Assembly: GCF_000384295.1 (NCBI RefSeq)
Contig: NZ_KB913037.1
Coordinates: 660,762-724,761 of the forward strand
Source: Amycolatopsis balhimycina FH 1894
GTDB taxonomy: Bacteria > Actinomycetota > Actinomycetes > Mycobacteriales > Pseudonocardiaceae
Direction: 5' to 3'
DNA: 64,000 nucleotides
The translations under genes and the position numbers were made by a program. A model generated the notes under the pieces. It was not told the origin of the DNA. It did no database searches and saw nothing but the letters and a program-made list of their open reading frames with translations. Every line of letters starts with the position of its first letter. Position 1 is the first letter of the stretch. This document shows positions 1-9,510 of the stretch, one piece after another.

Positions 1-184
1 AAGCAGGAGCAGCAGGCCGAGGTTACCGGCGCGTCCACGCAGTCCTGCTGCGTGCGCCAGCGGTCCCGGCCCGGTGGCTGCCTTGGCCTCCATCCAGTTG
101 GTCACCACCGTGCCAATAGACAACCGGCGCTCGCCGCATTGATGAATTTGAAGGTCCGCTCCCATGCAGCGTCTGTCTGCGGTT

Positions 185-3100
185 TCATCCGTCGCTCGCT
201 GCGGCTTGCATGGTCCAGTAGGCGAGATTGTGGCGGGTGATCTGGGTGTTGGGGTGTTCGACGCCCAGTACCCGCTCCCTCACCGGCAGCAGTTCTGCGA
301 ATAAGTCACGCGCCCCAGCGGAATCTCCCGTCTGCCCGGTCCAGTGGGCCAGGTGGTGGCGGGTGGTCAGGGTGTCGGGGTGTTCGGCGCCCAGCACTCG
401 CTCCCGCACCGGTAGCAGCGCGGTGAACAGATCCCATGCGCCGACGGTGTCGCCGGCGTGTGCGGTCCAGTGGGCGAGGTTGTGGCGGGTGGTCAAAGTG
501 TGGGGGTGTTCGGCGCCCAGTACCCGTTCTCGGACCGCCAGAAGTTGGGCGTTCTGTTCGCGTGCCGCGACGGTGGCACCGGTCAGCCCAGTCCAGTAGG
601 CGAGGTTGTGGCGGGTGGTCAGAGTGTCGGGGTGTTCGGCGCCCAGCGCTCGCTCCCCAATCGTCAGCAGGTCGGTGTACAGGTCGCGCGCTCCGGCCGT
701 ATTCCCGAGGTACCCGGTCCAGCGGGTTAGATTGTAGTGGCACTTCAGGGTGAAAGGATGTTCGGCGCCCAGCGTCCGTTTCGCCACGGGCAACAGGTCG
801 GTGAACATAGCGCGGAGGAAGGCGAAGTCAAACTCCTGGCCGGGCCAATACGGAATGTTGTGGCGGACTGTCACGGTGCCGGGATGCTCGGCGTCCATTA
901 CCTGCTCTTGCATCGACCGCAGATGCGGGTACACATCGTGTATTGCGGCGGGGTTCTCTGCCTTCTCGGTCCAGAATGCTGTGTTGTAGCGGCCGACTAT
1001 GGTTTCGAGGTGTTCGGCGCCCAGGACCCGCTGCTGCACTATCAGCAACTCGGTTGCCAGGTCACGTGCCCCGACGATATCTCCGGCCTGCCCGGTCCAG
1101 TAGGCGTGTCGTGAGCGGGTGGCCAGCGTGTCGAGGTGTTCTGCGCCCACCACCCGCTGCTGTACCGTCGCCAGGTCCGCGCACAGGTCGCGCGCCCGGG
1201 AGTAGTCCCCGGCGTGGCCGGTGAACAACGACATGTTGTAGTAGGTGGCCAGGGTGTCGGGGTGTTCGGCGCCCAGTACCCGCCGCTGCGCCTGGAGAAG
1301 CTCGGTGTACAGGTCGCGTGCGCTGGCGGTGTCACCGGCGTGTCCGGTCCAGCGAGCGAGGCTCTCATGGGTGGCCAGGGTGTCGGGGTGGTCGGTGCCC
1401 AGTACTCGTTGTTCCACCAGCAGCAGCTCCGCGAACAGGTCACGGGCCACGTGGTGCTGGGTGGTCACACTGACGACAGTGCGTGGTTCGGTCGGAAACG
1501 CCGCGCCGAGCAGAATGTGGGCGGCCTTCACCCATTCCCTGGTAGCGCTCGGTGTCCGGAACTGGTCACGGGTGACGGCCTGGACCAGACGGTGCATGCT
1601 GACCGTCATGGTCGCGGCCCGGACAGGGGCCATCAGGCTGTAGGCCATGACCTCCCCCACCGCGCGGTGCCTTGCGAGCTCGTCATCGAGCAGCACCGAC
1701 AACGGCTCGACAGCGTCAGACAACCTGCCCTCGACACGGTGTAGCGGGGTGAAAAGGTGGTGAACCGGAATCGCGTCGGGTGCATAGAAGCACACAACGT
1801 TCAGCAGTGCCCGTGCGGTCGGGGTCAGCCGGTCGAATGCTAACTGCCAGGTGGTGGCCACCGTGTGCGGATAGTCCGGAGGCCGGCCTTCCTGGTGCAG
1901 CTCGGTTCTGCGGCTGCGGTACAGGCGCAGATAGGTGGCCAGAGTCACCGCGCCGGCCCGGGTGAACGCCCCCGCCTGGGCCAGCGCCAGCGGCATTCCA
2001 CCCAGCTCCTGCGCCAGGACCTGCGCCGCGTCGCGGTCGTCGTCCAGGGACAGTGAGGTCAGCAAGTCGATCGATGTCTCCTGCCCCAACGGTTCGACGG
2101 CGATCACTGCCTGCCCCGAGGGCCAGTGCGCGGTGGCTTGGCTGGTGATCAGCACATGCCCATCCCCGGCCGCAGGAACCAAGCCCCGTGCCGACGAAGC
2201 ATCAGGCACGTTGTCCAGGATCAACAGCCACGGTCGGGGCTGATCGGCGAGCAGGGCGTGTACCGCAGCCGCGGCATCGCTGATCTGGCCGGCATCGTGC
2301 GGAGCGAGGATTTCCAACAGCGTGCGGAAATCTCCGTCGATCGTCGCGGTTTCCTCGGCGCGGATCCACCACACCACGCCATAGTCCGCGCGATGGTGTC
2401 GGGCGTAGGCGCGGGCAAGGCTGGTCTTGCCGACCCCGCCCATCCCGGTCAGCACTACCGTTTTCGAGGCACCCCGTGCCGCGGTACCAGTGAAAATGGT
2501 GTGCATCGCGTCCAATTCGGACGCGCGACCAAAGAAGTCTGCCAGGGGGTCGACGTGCGGCGACACGAAGGTGTCGGTGAGGCCCTCCAGATGACGTGGT
2601 TCGTGGTCATGTCCGGTGACACTGTGCAGGTCCGGCGGGAACTGTGCGCGTGTGGCCGGCGGCCTGCCACCGGGCGTGACTACCAGGTCGGGCGATGGCA
2701 GCGGCTGCTCACCGCGTAGGATCGCCTCGTGCAGGGCGCGGAGTTCGGGTCCTGGGTCGCTTCCGAGTTCGTCTCCGAGCCGGCTTCGGGTGAGGGAATA
2801 GCGGTCCAAGGCCTCGGAGTCCCGGCCGGCGGCCACCAGGGCGCGCATCAGTATCGCGGTCAGTGGCTCGGTCAACGGGTGTTCGGTCAGCAGCTGCCGC
2901 ACCGGCCCGATCACCTCGTCGTGGTGGCCGAGCCGTAGTTCGGCTCGTGCCCAGGCAACGGTGGCGTCCAGCCGTTGTTGGTTCCAGTCCTCGCGCATCC
3001 GGGCGGCCCATTCGCCGGGCAGGCCGGCCAGCGGAGGCCCCCGCCATAGACCAAGGGCCTCGTTCAGCAGTCCGGCTTGCTCGGCAACCAGACGCTCGGA

Positions 3101-3445
3101 GTGGCGGGCGGCGGTGGTCAACCGGTGAAACCGGTGCAGGTCGACGCTATCCGGGTCGATGTCCAACGCGTATCCGCCCGCCTGGCGGACCGGCCCTGCT
3201 TGCCGGACCGTTTCGGCCTGGTCCAGGGCCTTTCGCAGACGAGAGATGTGGGCGTACAGCGCCGGCTTGGCCCCGGCCGGGGACGCCTGGTCCCAGATCC
3301 GATCGATGAGCGTATGCAGCATCACCGGACGGCCGGCGTCCACGGCCAGCGCCGCCACGACAGCTCGCTGCTGCGGTGTGCCGAGGTCCGGCAGTCGCCT
3401 GTCGCAGTCCCAGACCTCGACCACTCCCAGCAGCCGGATTTCCAC
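185..3445 (-). CDS. AfsR/SARP-like regulator, BTAD-NB-ARC-TPR
   Basis: Large signal-transducing transcriptional regulator of the SARP/AfsR class. The N-terminus has a winged-helix part opening with EIRLLGVVEVWD, then a bacterial transcriptional activator (BTAD) domain to about residue 250. An NB-ARC STAND ATPase follows, with a P-loop GMGGVGKTSLA near 2430-2450. The C-terminal half is about eight 42-residue tetratricopeptide units, each carrying a version of RVLGAEHPDTLTTRHNLA, which gives a visible ~126-bp repeat in the DNA between 200 and 1450. I chose GTG at 3445, preceded by a GGTGAGG-like site and giving the usual VEIRLLG start; an upstream GTG at 3484 is also possible. Such proteins act in the cytoplasm, switching on nearby genes when the NB-ARC/TPR part senses a ligand. 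It is divergent from the lectin gene at 3643. Confidence 0.93.
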   Translation of the reverse strand: MEIRLLGVVEVWDCDRRLPDLGTPQQRAVVAALAVDAGRPVMLHTLIDRIWDQASPAGAKPALYAHISRLRKALDQAETVRQAGPVRQAGGYALDIDPDSVDLHRFHRLTTAARHSERLVAEQAGLLNEALGLWRGPPLAGLPGEWAARMREDWNQQRLDATVAWARAELRLGHHDEVIGPVRQLLTEHPLTEPLTAILMRALVAAGRDSEALDRYSLTRSRLGDELGSDPGPELRALHEAILRGEQPLPSPDLVVTPGGRPPATRAQFPPDLHSVTGHDHEPRHLEGLTDTFVSPHVDPLADFFGRASELDAMHTIFTGTAARGASKTVVLTGMGGVGKTSLARAYARHHRADYGVVWWIRAEETATIDGDFRTLLEILAPHDAGQISDAAAAVHALLADQPRPWLLILDNVPDASSARGLVPAAGDGHVLITSQATAHWPSGQAVIAVEPLGQETSIDLLTSLSLDDDRDAAQVLAQELGGMPLALAQAGAFTRAGAVTLATYLRLYRSRRTELHQEGRPPDYPHTVATTWQLAFDRLTPTARALLNVVCFYAPDAIPVHHLFTPLHRVEGRLSDAVEPLSVLLDDELARHRAVGEVMAYSLMAPVRAATMTVSMHRLVQAVTRDQFRTPSATREWVKAAHILLGAAFPTEPRTVVSVTTQHHVARDLFAELLLVEQRVLGTDHPDTLATHESLARWTGHAGDTASARDLYTELLQAQRRVLGAEHPDTLATYYNMSLFTGHAGDYSRARDLCADLATVQQRVVGAEHLDTLATRSRHAYWTGQAGDIVGARDLATELLIVQQRVLGAEHLETIVGRYNTAFWTEKAENPAAIHDVYPHLRSMQEQVMDAEHPGTVTVRHNIPYWPGQEFDFAFLRAMFTDLLPVAKRTLGAEHPFTLKCHYNLTRWTGYLGNTAGARDLYTDLLTIGERALGAEHPDTLTTRHNLAYWTGLTGATVAAREQNAQLLAVRERVLGAEHPHTLTTRHNLAHWTAHAGDTVGAWDLFTALLPVRERVLGAEHPDTLTTRHHLAHWTGQTGDSAGARDLFAELLPVRERVLGVEHPNTQITRHNLAYWTMQAAASDG

Positions 3446-3642
3446 GACCTCACCACCACCGACGCGCCTTGCAAGAACGGACACCGGCAGGCACCGACAG
3501 TCACCAAGGATCCCGCAAGCTGCTGGCCATTATCCGGCGAGCACCGTCGACCTGTCCACCACTGCGGTGTTGCTCCAGCAAGGCGGCCAGGCCACCGGTC
3601 CGGCGTGTCGACATGACGTGGCGATCAGGGGTTACCGACATT

Positions 3643-4191
3643 ATGAGCAAGTTCAGGCGCTACCTCGGGGTTCTCGTGGGTGCGCTGGCTCTGTTCCTGG
3701 GCTTTGGCCCAGCGATGGCTCAGGCCAGCACCGCGGCGAATCACCAAGCCAATATTCGGACTGACCAATACTTCGAAATCAGGTCCCAGCTCACCCAGAG
3801 ATGCCTCGACATTGAGTCCGCCGGCAACGGGGACGGAGTTCCGGTCGTGGCAGTGGACTGCTGGGGCGGCGCCAACCAGAAGTGGCGCCTCGCTGATGCC
3901 GGAAACGGCTATTACGAAATCCATCCGCTCAACAGCCAGAGGTGTCTCGATGTAGCAGGGTCCGGCCTCGACCAGGGCGCTCCGGCCATGCAGTGGGCTT
4001 GCTGGGGCGGCGCCAAGCAGCACTGGCGGCTCGCCGACGCAGGTAATGGCTACTACGAGATTAGGATCCAGCTCAACCAAAGGTGCCTCGACATCGCCGG
4101 TAGCGGCCTCGACCGCGGTGCTCGCGGAATGATCTGGGACTGCTGGGGCGGTGCCAAACAACACTGGCGGCTCGCACCGGTCAGCGCGTAG
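3643..4191 (+). CDS. Secreted ricin-type beta-trefoil lectin
   Basis: A 182-residue secreted carbohydrate-binding protein. The start is the ATG at 3643; the product opens MSKFRRYLGVLVGALALFLG and has a Sec signal peptide ending around AMAQA. The mature part is three repeats of a ricin-B/CBM13 unit, each with a Q-R-CLDI/V core followed about 25 residues later by DCWGGA-QKW or an equivalent, so it forms one complete beta-trefoil with no attached enzyme. It is divergent from the AfsR-like gene, and a strong hairpin lies directly downstream. The sugar ligand cannot be read from the sequence. Confidence 0.93.
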   Translation: MSKFRRYLGVLVGALALFLGFGPAMAQASTAANHQANIRTDQYFEIRSQLTQRCLDIESAGNGDGVPVVAVDCWGGANQKWRLADAGNGYYEIHPLNSQRCLDVAGSGLDQGAPAMQWACWGGAKQHWRLADAGNGYYEIRIQLNQRCLDIAGSGLDRGARGMIWDCWGGAKQHWRLAPVSA

Positions 4192-4204
4192 TACCTGACC
4201 CCAC

Positions 4205-4233
4205 GGACCTGGCTCTATGCCGGAGCCAGGTCC
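4205..4233 (+). terminator. Rho-independent-type hairpin after lectin gene
   Basis: A perfect 11-bp stem (GGACCTGGCTC paired with GAGCCAGGTCC) with a 7-base loop starts 14 bases after the lectin stop codon. There is no U-tract, which is common for actinobacterial terminators. Confidence 0.8.
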
Positions 4234-4484
4234 CGTGCGCTTGCTGGGACCTGGTGATGCTGGTTCCGGCGTCCACGGTCTCAGGGGAGGTCGCCGTCCC
4301 AGCCGCTGACGACCAGTTCACCCGTGGATTGCGGCGCAGCGACTCCCCGTGGACACGGCACTCGTAGCCGTCGGGCTTGTGCGGCGGCCTCACAGCCGGG
4401 ATCTCAGTACGTCGGCCTCGCAACGTGGCGAGGACTGGTCGCTAGCGGCCAGGAATCGTTCCGCAGTGCCAGAAGCGCATGAAG

Positions 4485-4516
4485 GAACGCTCCGCCTTCT
4501 CGAAGACGGAGCGTTC
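4485..4516 (-). terminator. Hairpin after integrase remnant
   Basis: A 10-bp perfect stem (GAACGCTCCG with CGGAGCGTTC) whose loop contains a further 4-bp CTTC/GAAG stem. It lies about 20 bases past the stop codon of the minus-strand integrase remnant. Confidence 0.7.
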
Positions 4517-4537
4517 ACCAATTTCCGTATGCCGTCA

Positions 4538-5080
4538 TCAGACGGCGCGCAGCCGGGCTGATCGTGGCGATCGCAGGTGCTTGGTCAACAGCTCCCCCGC
4601 ATCCGCCACAGACTGATGATCCGGATGCAGGTACCTCTGCGTCGTCGTCAGCGAGCCGTGGCCGGCGATCTTCTGCAGGTGATGCACCGGAACGCCGGCA
4701 TCCGCCAGCCAGGTCAGGCCCGTATGCCGCAAATCGTGGCGGCGAAGGTGGTCGTACCCCAGCCGCGACACCACCTCATCCCACCGTGTCGCATCGCGCA
4801 ACACCGCCGTCGTGATGCGACCGCCGCGAGGCCCCTGAAACAGCCGAGCGTCGGGATCTCGGTCAGCCAGAGCGATCCGCCTCTCAACCAGCTCTCGGAT
4901 GTCCTCGATCAGCGGTACCTTCCGGGCCCGCTTGCCTTTGGTTCCCTTGTCCACCAGCCCCTCGGGCTCCTCGACCTCGGCGCCCCAGCGGAGTAGGCCG
5001 CGATCGAACAGGTCTCGACCGTGCTTCTCGCTGGCGAGGCCGTCGCCGATGTCCTGCACCGCAGGGCTACTCGTCGCCAC
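4538..5080 (-). pseudogene. Tyrosine recombinase (integrase), C-terminal catalytic part only
   Basis: The visible 180 residues are the catalytic end of a phage-type tyrosine integrase. They include HDLRHTGLTWLADAG (the H-x-x-R box), the HLQKIAGHGSLTTTQRYLHPD segment with a conserved His and the nucleophilic Tyr, and an acidic tail. Intact actinobacterial integrases are about 380-450 residues with an N-terminal SAM-like DNA-binding domain. That domain, and probably the first catalytic Arg, are missing, and no other frame upstream to about 5600 continues it. It is therefore probably inactive. Its 5' side faces the tRNA-like half site at 5309-5360, the usual layout of an integrase next to its attachment site. 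Confidence 0.85.
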
Positions 5081-5308
5081 CGAGAGCCACGCTGCGGAGG
5101 AATTCGGCGTCCCTCAGAGCCGCTCCCGCGCAATCTTCGGCGAAGCGCTCCGGTACTGCCGTCCTCCCGAGGCCAACCCATCGCCCCCTCGTGATGGGCG
5201 CTATACAGGCCGACGACCGCCCACCTCTTCTGCCCTGGGTATCGATCGCCGAGACACTCGGCCGGCCGGGCTTGTCGGCTTCCCTCAGCTCGTCGACCCG
5301 CTTCCGGC

Positions 5309-5360
5309 GGACGGGTCTCAAACCCGTCCAGTGAGAGTTCGAATCTCTCCGAGGGCACCA
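5309..5360 (+). other. tRNA 3'-half-like sequence, probable attachment-site scar
   Basis: A 7-bp anticodon-like stem with a 7-base loop, a 5-bp T stem (GAGAG/CTCTC) around TTCGAAT, then seven acceptor-strand bases, an A and an encoded CCA. This is a good class I tRNA 3' half. No matching GCCCTCG acceptor strand or D arm lies at the right distance upstream, so it is not a complete gene. The loop would give anticodon-like TCA with C at position 33, so identity should not be assigned from it. A tRNA 3' end beside an integrase is typical of attL/attR. Confidence 0.55.
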
Positions 5361-5642
5361 CCTCTGACCTGCGAAAACAGGCCTCTGGGCAGCCTTGTTT
5401 GGAGCAGCGATCCAGTCCGGGATGTCCGGTTGTGTACGGCTGATACCGGTGGCGTGCGGCCAGTCGCGGTCTATTCGCGGTCTACTTTTTCGTCGGATCC
5501 GGGCCTCGGATGAGCGGGGTATCCAGTCGGTCGGCTTCCGGGTCCGGGGATCGGAGACGACGGTAGCGGGCGGCGGCATCGTGGCTCGATCACGGCCTGG
5601 CGGAAAGACAGGCGCTTCCCGTGTCAACGGTCATTGGGAACT

Positions 5643-5704
5643 CCGGGCGGGCGGACAGCTGGTCTGCGGGCTGGCGGACAGTACTTGTCCGGGCTGATGG
5701 ACAG
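5643..5704 (+). repeat. IS21-type end repeats (istB side)
   Basis: Three spaced copies of a 16-bp motif resembling CCGGGCGGGCGGACAG at 5643-5658, 5666-5681 and 5689-5704. Inverted copies lie at the other end of the element (8091-8166). Multiple internal transposase-binding repeats at both ends are characteristic of IS21-family elements. Confidence 0.75.
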
Positions 5705-5722
5705 CGGTTCTCCGGATCTTGG

Positions 5723-6493
5723 TTAGGTCAAGGGGACCACCCCCTTGCCCGCGATGGCTTCGGCGAGGCGGTGGCTGTCGCCTTTGGTGGTGACCAGGTG
5801 GGCGTGGTGCAGTAGCCGGTCGACGGTGGCCGTGGCGAGGGTTTTCGGCATGATCGAGTCGAACCCGCTGGGATGGATGTTGCTGGTCACCGCGATCGAG
5901 CGGCGTTCGTAGGCGGCGTCGATGATCCGGTAGAACGCCTCGGCGGCGTCCTGCCCGGCGGGCAGCATCCCGATGTCGACGACGATGAGGTCGCAGCCGC
6001 AGATCCGGGAGATCGTGCGGGCCACCGAGCCGTCGACCTTGGCTTTGCCGACCGCGGCGGTCAAGGTTTCCAGGGTGAACCAGGACACCCGCATGTCGTT
6101 CTCGATCGCCGAGTGCGCGAGGGCTTCCACGAAGTGCGACTTCCCGGTGCCCGACGGCCCCGCGACGGCCAGGTTCTCTTGTCTTCCAATCCATTCCAAT
6201 GTGGACAGTGAGTTCTGGGTAGCCTCGGAGATCGAGGATTCCTCGGCGCGCCAGGAGGAGAACGTCTTGCCGGTGGGGAAGTTCGCGGTCTTGCGCCGCA
6301 TCCGCCGGGTCGCGGCGCCGCGGCCGGTGACCTCCTCGCCGAGCAGGACGCGCAGCACCTCGGCGGGATCCCAGCGTTGCGCCCGCGCGGTGGCCAGGAC
6401 GTCGGGTGCGGCTTTGCGCAGGTAGGGCAGCCGCATCCGGCGCAGCACCAGGTCCAGTTCCTCAGGCAGGGCGGGGGCTTTGGGGCTGCTCAC
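5723..6493 (-). CDS. istB: IS21-family transposition helper ATPase IstB
   Basis: A 256-residue DnaA/DnaC-like AAA+ ATPase that assists the IS21 transposase. Walker A is AGPSGTGKSH at residues 111-120, Walker B is LIVVDIGML near residue 175, and an STSNIHPS-type sensor segment follows. The length matches the family (240-270). Its start codon overlaps the stop codon of istA, so the two are translationally coupled. Confidence 0.95.
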   Translation of the reverse strand: MSSPKAPALPEELDLVLRRMRLPYLRKAAPDVLATARAQRWDPAEVLRVLLGEEVTGRGAATRRMRRKTANFPTGKTFSSWRAEESSISEATQNSLSTLEWIGRQENLAVAGPSGTGKSHFVEALAHSAIENDMRVSWFTLETLTAAVGKAKVDGSVARTISRICGCDLIVVDIGMLPAGQDAAEAFYRIIDAAYERRSIAVTSNIHPSGFDSIMPKTLATATVDRLLHHAHLVTTKGDSHRLAEAIAGKGVVPLT

Positions 6494-7986
6494 TGGCCGA
6501 ACACCTCCCAGCCGCTGGTGCCCGGTTGCGCGGAGTGGGCCTCATCGGCCACCACCACGTCACTCGGCGGCCCGGAGGAGGTCAGGTGGTCCAGGATCGA
6601 GGCGAGGTCGTCCTCGGCGAACCGGCCCGCGATCGCCGCCAGCCCCAGCGCGTCGTCGACCCGGCCGGCATCCAGGATCGCCGCCAGTTCCACCGCGCGG
6701 GCCATCTTGACCCGGATCCGGGTCACCCCGGTCGCAGCGGCTTCGACCAGCCACCGGCGAGCACCCTCGCCGAGGGCGAGGAACGCGACCTCCTCCGGAG
6801 TGCGTGCCCTGACCTTCGGCGGGCGAGGCAGATTCCCGCCCGGATGGTGCGGGTAGTGCGCGTCGTCGATGCGCGGAGAACCCGGAGTGGACAGCACATG
6901 CCGGGCGATCTCGGTCAGCCCGGCGGTGGTGTCGCCGACGATGACCAGCTCGTCGCCGGTGACGCGGGCCCAGACCTTGCTGCCCTGGTGCCCGTCGGGG
7001 GTGGAGTAGCGCACCGACCCGAACCGGATCGTCTGGTCATCGTCGACCAGGCGCTCCTCGCCGAGGGCGATCGCGTGCGGTTCGGCGGGCAGGACGTGCA
7101 GATGCTGCAGTTCGGTGGCCAGCCGGACATCCGGAGCGGCCCCGGTCTCGCGGTGGGTGCGGGCGTTGACCCGCTCGCACCACTCGACACACGCGTCCGC
7201 CAGGTCGGCGAACGTCGAGTAGGCGGGCAGCAGGTTCGCCGTGGTGGGCACCAGGTCCGCCTTGGCGATCTTGACGGTGTGCTCGGCGCCGCCCTTGGAC
7301 TCGGGGTCGAACGGCTCACACGTTTCGACTTTGCAGCCGTAATACCGGCCCGCGGCGACGATCTCAGGGTGACGTACCGGCACCCCGGCGACCCGGTCCA
7401 TCGTCACCGTCCGGGGGTTGTCGGTCAGCAGATATGTTGGTGCGCCACCGATCCGACGCAACGTGGCATCCACACAGGACACCAGAGTGCCCAAGGTCTG
7501 GTCCCATGCGGGCAGCACCACGCGGAAGCGCGACCACGACAGCCACGCGCAGAACAACTGCGTGCGCCGCCCGCCGACTCGAGGGCCCTCACCCCAGTCG
7601 AACTGCATCCACATCCCCGGCTCCGGGGTCCACGGCCGGTACTTGCGGCGGTGGCCGGCCTTCCACGCTGCTTTCGCCTCGGCGACCGCGCGTCGGGTTG
7701 TGCGGTCGGTGCCGGTGAACCCCATCGCGACCAGCCGCTGATGCACCACATCGGCGCGGACCCGGCCCTGGGAGTTCGCCACCAGTTCCTCGATCTTGCC
7801 CAGGAACGGGTCGATCCCACGAGCCCGCCGCGCCGGGGTGAACGGGTCACCACCCGCGTCGCGGATCGCGACATAACGGGCGACGGTCTTCTCATCCACC
7901 CCCGCCAGCTCCGCTGCCGAGTGCGCACAGCGTGTCAAATCGAACGCTTCCAAGATGTCCATGATTTCCCTGTCAGACTTGGTCAA
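6490..7986 (-). CDS. istA: IS21-family transposase IstA
   Basis: A 498-residue transposase with an N-terminal helix-turn-helix (about residues 15-50, with AELAGVDEKTVARYVAIRD) and an RNase H-fold DDE core. The likely catalytic residues are D130 in MQFDWGEG, D189 in LLTDNPRT and E235 in KGGAEHTVK. The C-terminal Mu-type beta-barrel region contains the typical VRYSTPDGHQGSKVWARV stretch. Length and order relative to istB are normal, and no frameshift is seen. Confidence 0.95.
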   Translation of the reverse strand: MTKSDREIMDILEAFDLTRCAHSAAELAGVDEKTVARYVAIRDAGGDPFTPARRARGIDPFLGKIEELVANSQGRVRADVVHQRLVAMGFTGTDRTTRRAVAEAKAAWKAGHRRKYRPWTPEPGMWMQFDWGEGPRVGGRRTQLFCAWLSWSRFRVVLPAWDQTLGTLVSCVDATLRRIGGAPTYLLTDNPRTVTMDRVAGVPVRHPEIVAAGRYYGCKVETCEPFDPESKGGAEHTVKIAKADLVPTTANLLPAYSTFADLADACVEWCERVNARTHRETGAAPDVRLATELQHLHVLPAEPHAIALGEERLVDDDQTIRFGSVRYSTPDGHQGSKVWARVTGDELVIVGDTTAGLTEIARHVLSTPGSPRIDDAHYPHHPGGNLPRPPKVRARTPEEVAFLALGEGARRWLVEAAATGVTRIRVKMARAVELAAILDAGRVDDALGLAAIAGRFAEDDLASILDHLTSSGPPSDVVVADEAHSAQPGTSGWEVFGQ

Positions 7987-8090
7987 GGGACTCCTCCGGC
8001 CGCACGGGCGGGCAACTGATCAGCAACCAGAGCCAACCCCGCCGGAGGGGTCCCTACCTGCATTGATGTCAGGCGTGTCCCGGAGATCTC

Positions 8091-8166
8091 ATGTCCATCG
8101 ACCCGGAGATTTCATGTCCGCCCACCCGGACCGAACTGTCCGCCCACCCGGATTTTTTCATGTCCG
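8091..8166 (-). repeat. IS21-type end repeats (istA side)
   Basis: Four copies of a motif resembling ATGTCCGCCCACCCGG, starting at about 8091, 8114, 8136 and 8160. They are inverted relative to the repeats at 5643-5704 and define the istA-side end of the element. Confidence 0.72.
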
Positions 8167-8170
8167 CTGG

Positions 8171-8702
8171 CATCCCGGCGACGTGCGTACGTGTCTATGC
8201 CCGCCGGTCGGGTCGCGGGTGGCGCGGCAGGCAGGAGGTAGCTGCACTTTTCCGCCACCCGGCAGGAGGCCCGGTTGTCCTCCGCGTGCAGCAGGTCGAG
8301 ACGGGTCAACGGGACGAGGCCCTGCGTGCTCAATGCCCACTGGGACACGGTCTCCAGAGCACGGGCGGCGATGCCGCGCCCCCGGACGTAGGCCGCTGTC
8401 CAGTAGCCGACTTCGGCCACACCGACGGCCCCCACCTTCACCACCACATGGCCGACAGGTGCCCGGTCGTTCACACCGGTCACCACAGCGAAGCTGAACC
8501 GCGTCGCGGAGTCCCAGCCGGCAGCCTGGACAGCCAGCCACTACCGCGCCTCGGCTTCGTCGGCCAGAGAGTGAGCCAGCCAGCGGCGCAACGCCGGATC
8601 GCGATGAGCCGCAACCAGCACCGACAGGTCGCCCAGGCGCCACGGCCGCAGCCGCAAGACCGCGGCAGACCCGATCTGCGGTACAGGCAAGATGATCGTC
8701 AC
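8171..8702 (-). pseudogene. GNAT N-acetyltransferase, nonsense mutated and truncated by the IS21 element
   Basis: Reading from GTG at 8702 gives LRLRPWRLGDLSVLVAAHRD, a GNAT N-terminal strand and helix. An in-frame TAG at 8541-8543 interrupts it after 53 residues. The same frame then continues with VGYWTAAYVRGRGIAARALE (the acetyl-CoA pyrophosphate loop) and LDLLHAEDNRASCRVAEK. The expected final strand is lost because the frame runs into the end repeats of the IS21 element. So there are two independent lesions. The original substrate is unknown. Confidence 0.82.
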
Positions 8703-8892
8703 GATCGTTCATCCTGCCCTGTCGAGGCCGCTCGGTCGCAGGCCCGGACCGAAAGGCGGACGCGCTCAATTCGGGCTACTTAAGACCGGACGTTGGCGCG
8801 TGACCAGGGATGTTAGAAGGTCGCGGGCCGCGAGAAGAGCGCCGAGCAAATGTCGTTGCGTGGTGACGTATCGCTCATGAAGACTGACAGCC

Positions 8893-9510
8893 ATGCTCGT
8901 CCTGGAACCGGTGATCGACGCGGCCGACGCGACCGGTTTCACTCTCTGGCCGGTCACAGCCCGGGCCGGGCGCTCCTTGATCCGCGTGTCAGCGGGTATG
9001 TCCCCGCTCGATGTCGGCACGGTGATCGCGGCCCTGCACCCTCGCGGTTCCGATGCCTCTGCCGCACGCCTTCATGACGCTGTTGCCGTGCTCCGGGCAA
9101 TCATCGAGGCCGACTGCTTGATCGCCGCCGGTGGTCTGCTGGCCCGCGACACGCTGACAGGGGTCGCTATCCCGCCGAGTTGCTGCTGCGGCCTCGAGAG
9201 CTGGCGCGAATGGACCGCCGTGCCGCACGGCGGCCAGCCGTGGCTCGGCCACAGCCCTGCACCCTGGGTGGAGCACCTCGGCAACGCCGTGCGCATCTGG
9301 CCCGACGGCGGCCTCGGCGAGGCCCCACCCCCGATCGAGCGCGCGATCACGGCACCACTGGACGTGTTCGCCGCTCAGCTGCACACCACACACCAAGACC
9401 TCCTCGGCTTCTTGGACGCAGCCACCCAATGGGCTCACGACTTCGCTCCCGGCATGGCCGGAGACTTGGCGGCCAAGCTCGACGACAGCTTCGCGATCAC
9501 CGAACGGTGA
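8893..9510 (+). CDS. Conserved hypothetical protein, 205 aa
   Basis: A soluble 205-residue protein of a type common in actinomycetes but without known function. It begins MLVLEPVIDAADATGF; a notable central segment is IPPSCCCGLESWREWTAV, followed by HGGQPWLGHSPAPWVE. The composition shows no membrane segment or signal peptide. The three adjacent cysteines near residue 96 could bind metal, but no partner ligands are obvious. The codon usage is normal. It stands alone between two broken GNAT genes. Confidence 0.8.
   Translation: MLVLEPVIDAADATGFTLWPVTARAGRSLIRVSAGMSPLDVGTVIAALHPRGSDASAARLHDAVAVLRAIIEADCLIAAGGLLARDTLTGVAIPPSCCCGLESWREWTAVPHGGQPWLGHSPAPWVEHLGNAVRIWPDGGLGEAPPPIERAITAPLDVFAAQLHTTHQDLLGFLDAATQWAHDFAPGMAGDLAAKLDDSFAITER

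Larger units (their letters stand above)
5643..8170 (-). mobile_element. IS21-family insertion sequence (approximate ends)
   Basis: Element of about 2.5 kb with istA and istB in the canonical order on the minus strand, framed by multiple inverted end repeats. The exact tips and target duplication could not be fixed by eye; the outermost TGTCCG-type repeat on the istA side is at about 8161. Both genes look intact, so the element may still be mobile. It interrupts a GNAT acetyltransferase gene on its right-hand side. Confidence 0.82.

Noticed and set aside
185..1450. A 126-bp tandem repeat as a CRISPR or satellite array
   Set aside because: The repeats are in frame and encode tetratricopeptide units of the regulator.
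5309..5360. Complete tRNA-Sec gene because of the TCA-like anticodon
   Set aside because: The long variable arm, the longer acceptor stem and a matching 5' half are all missing.
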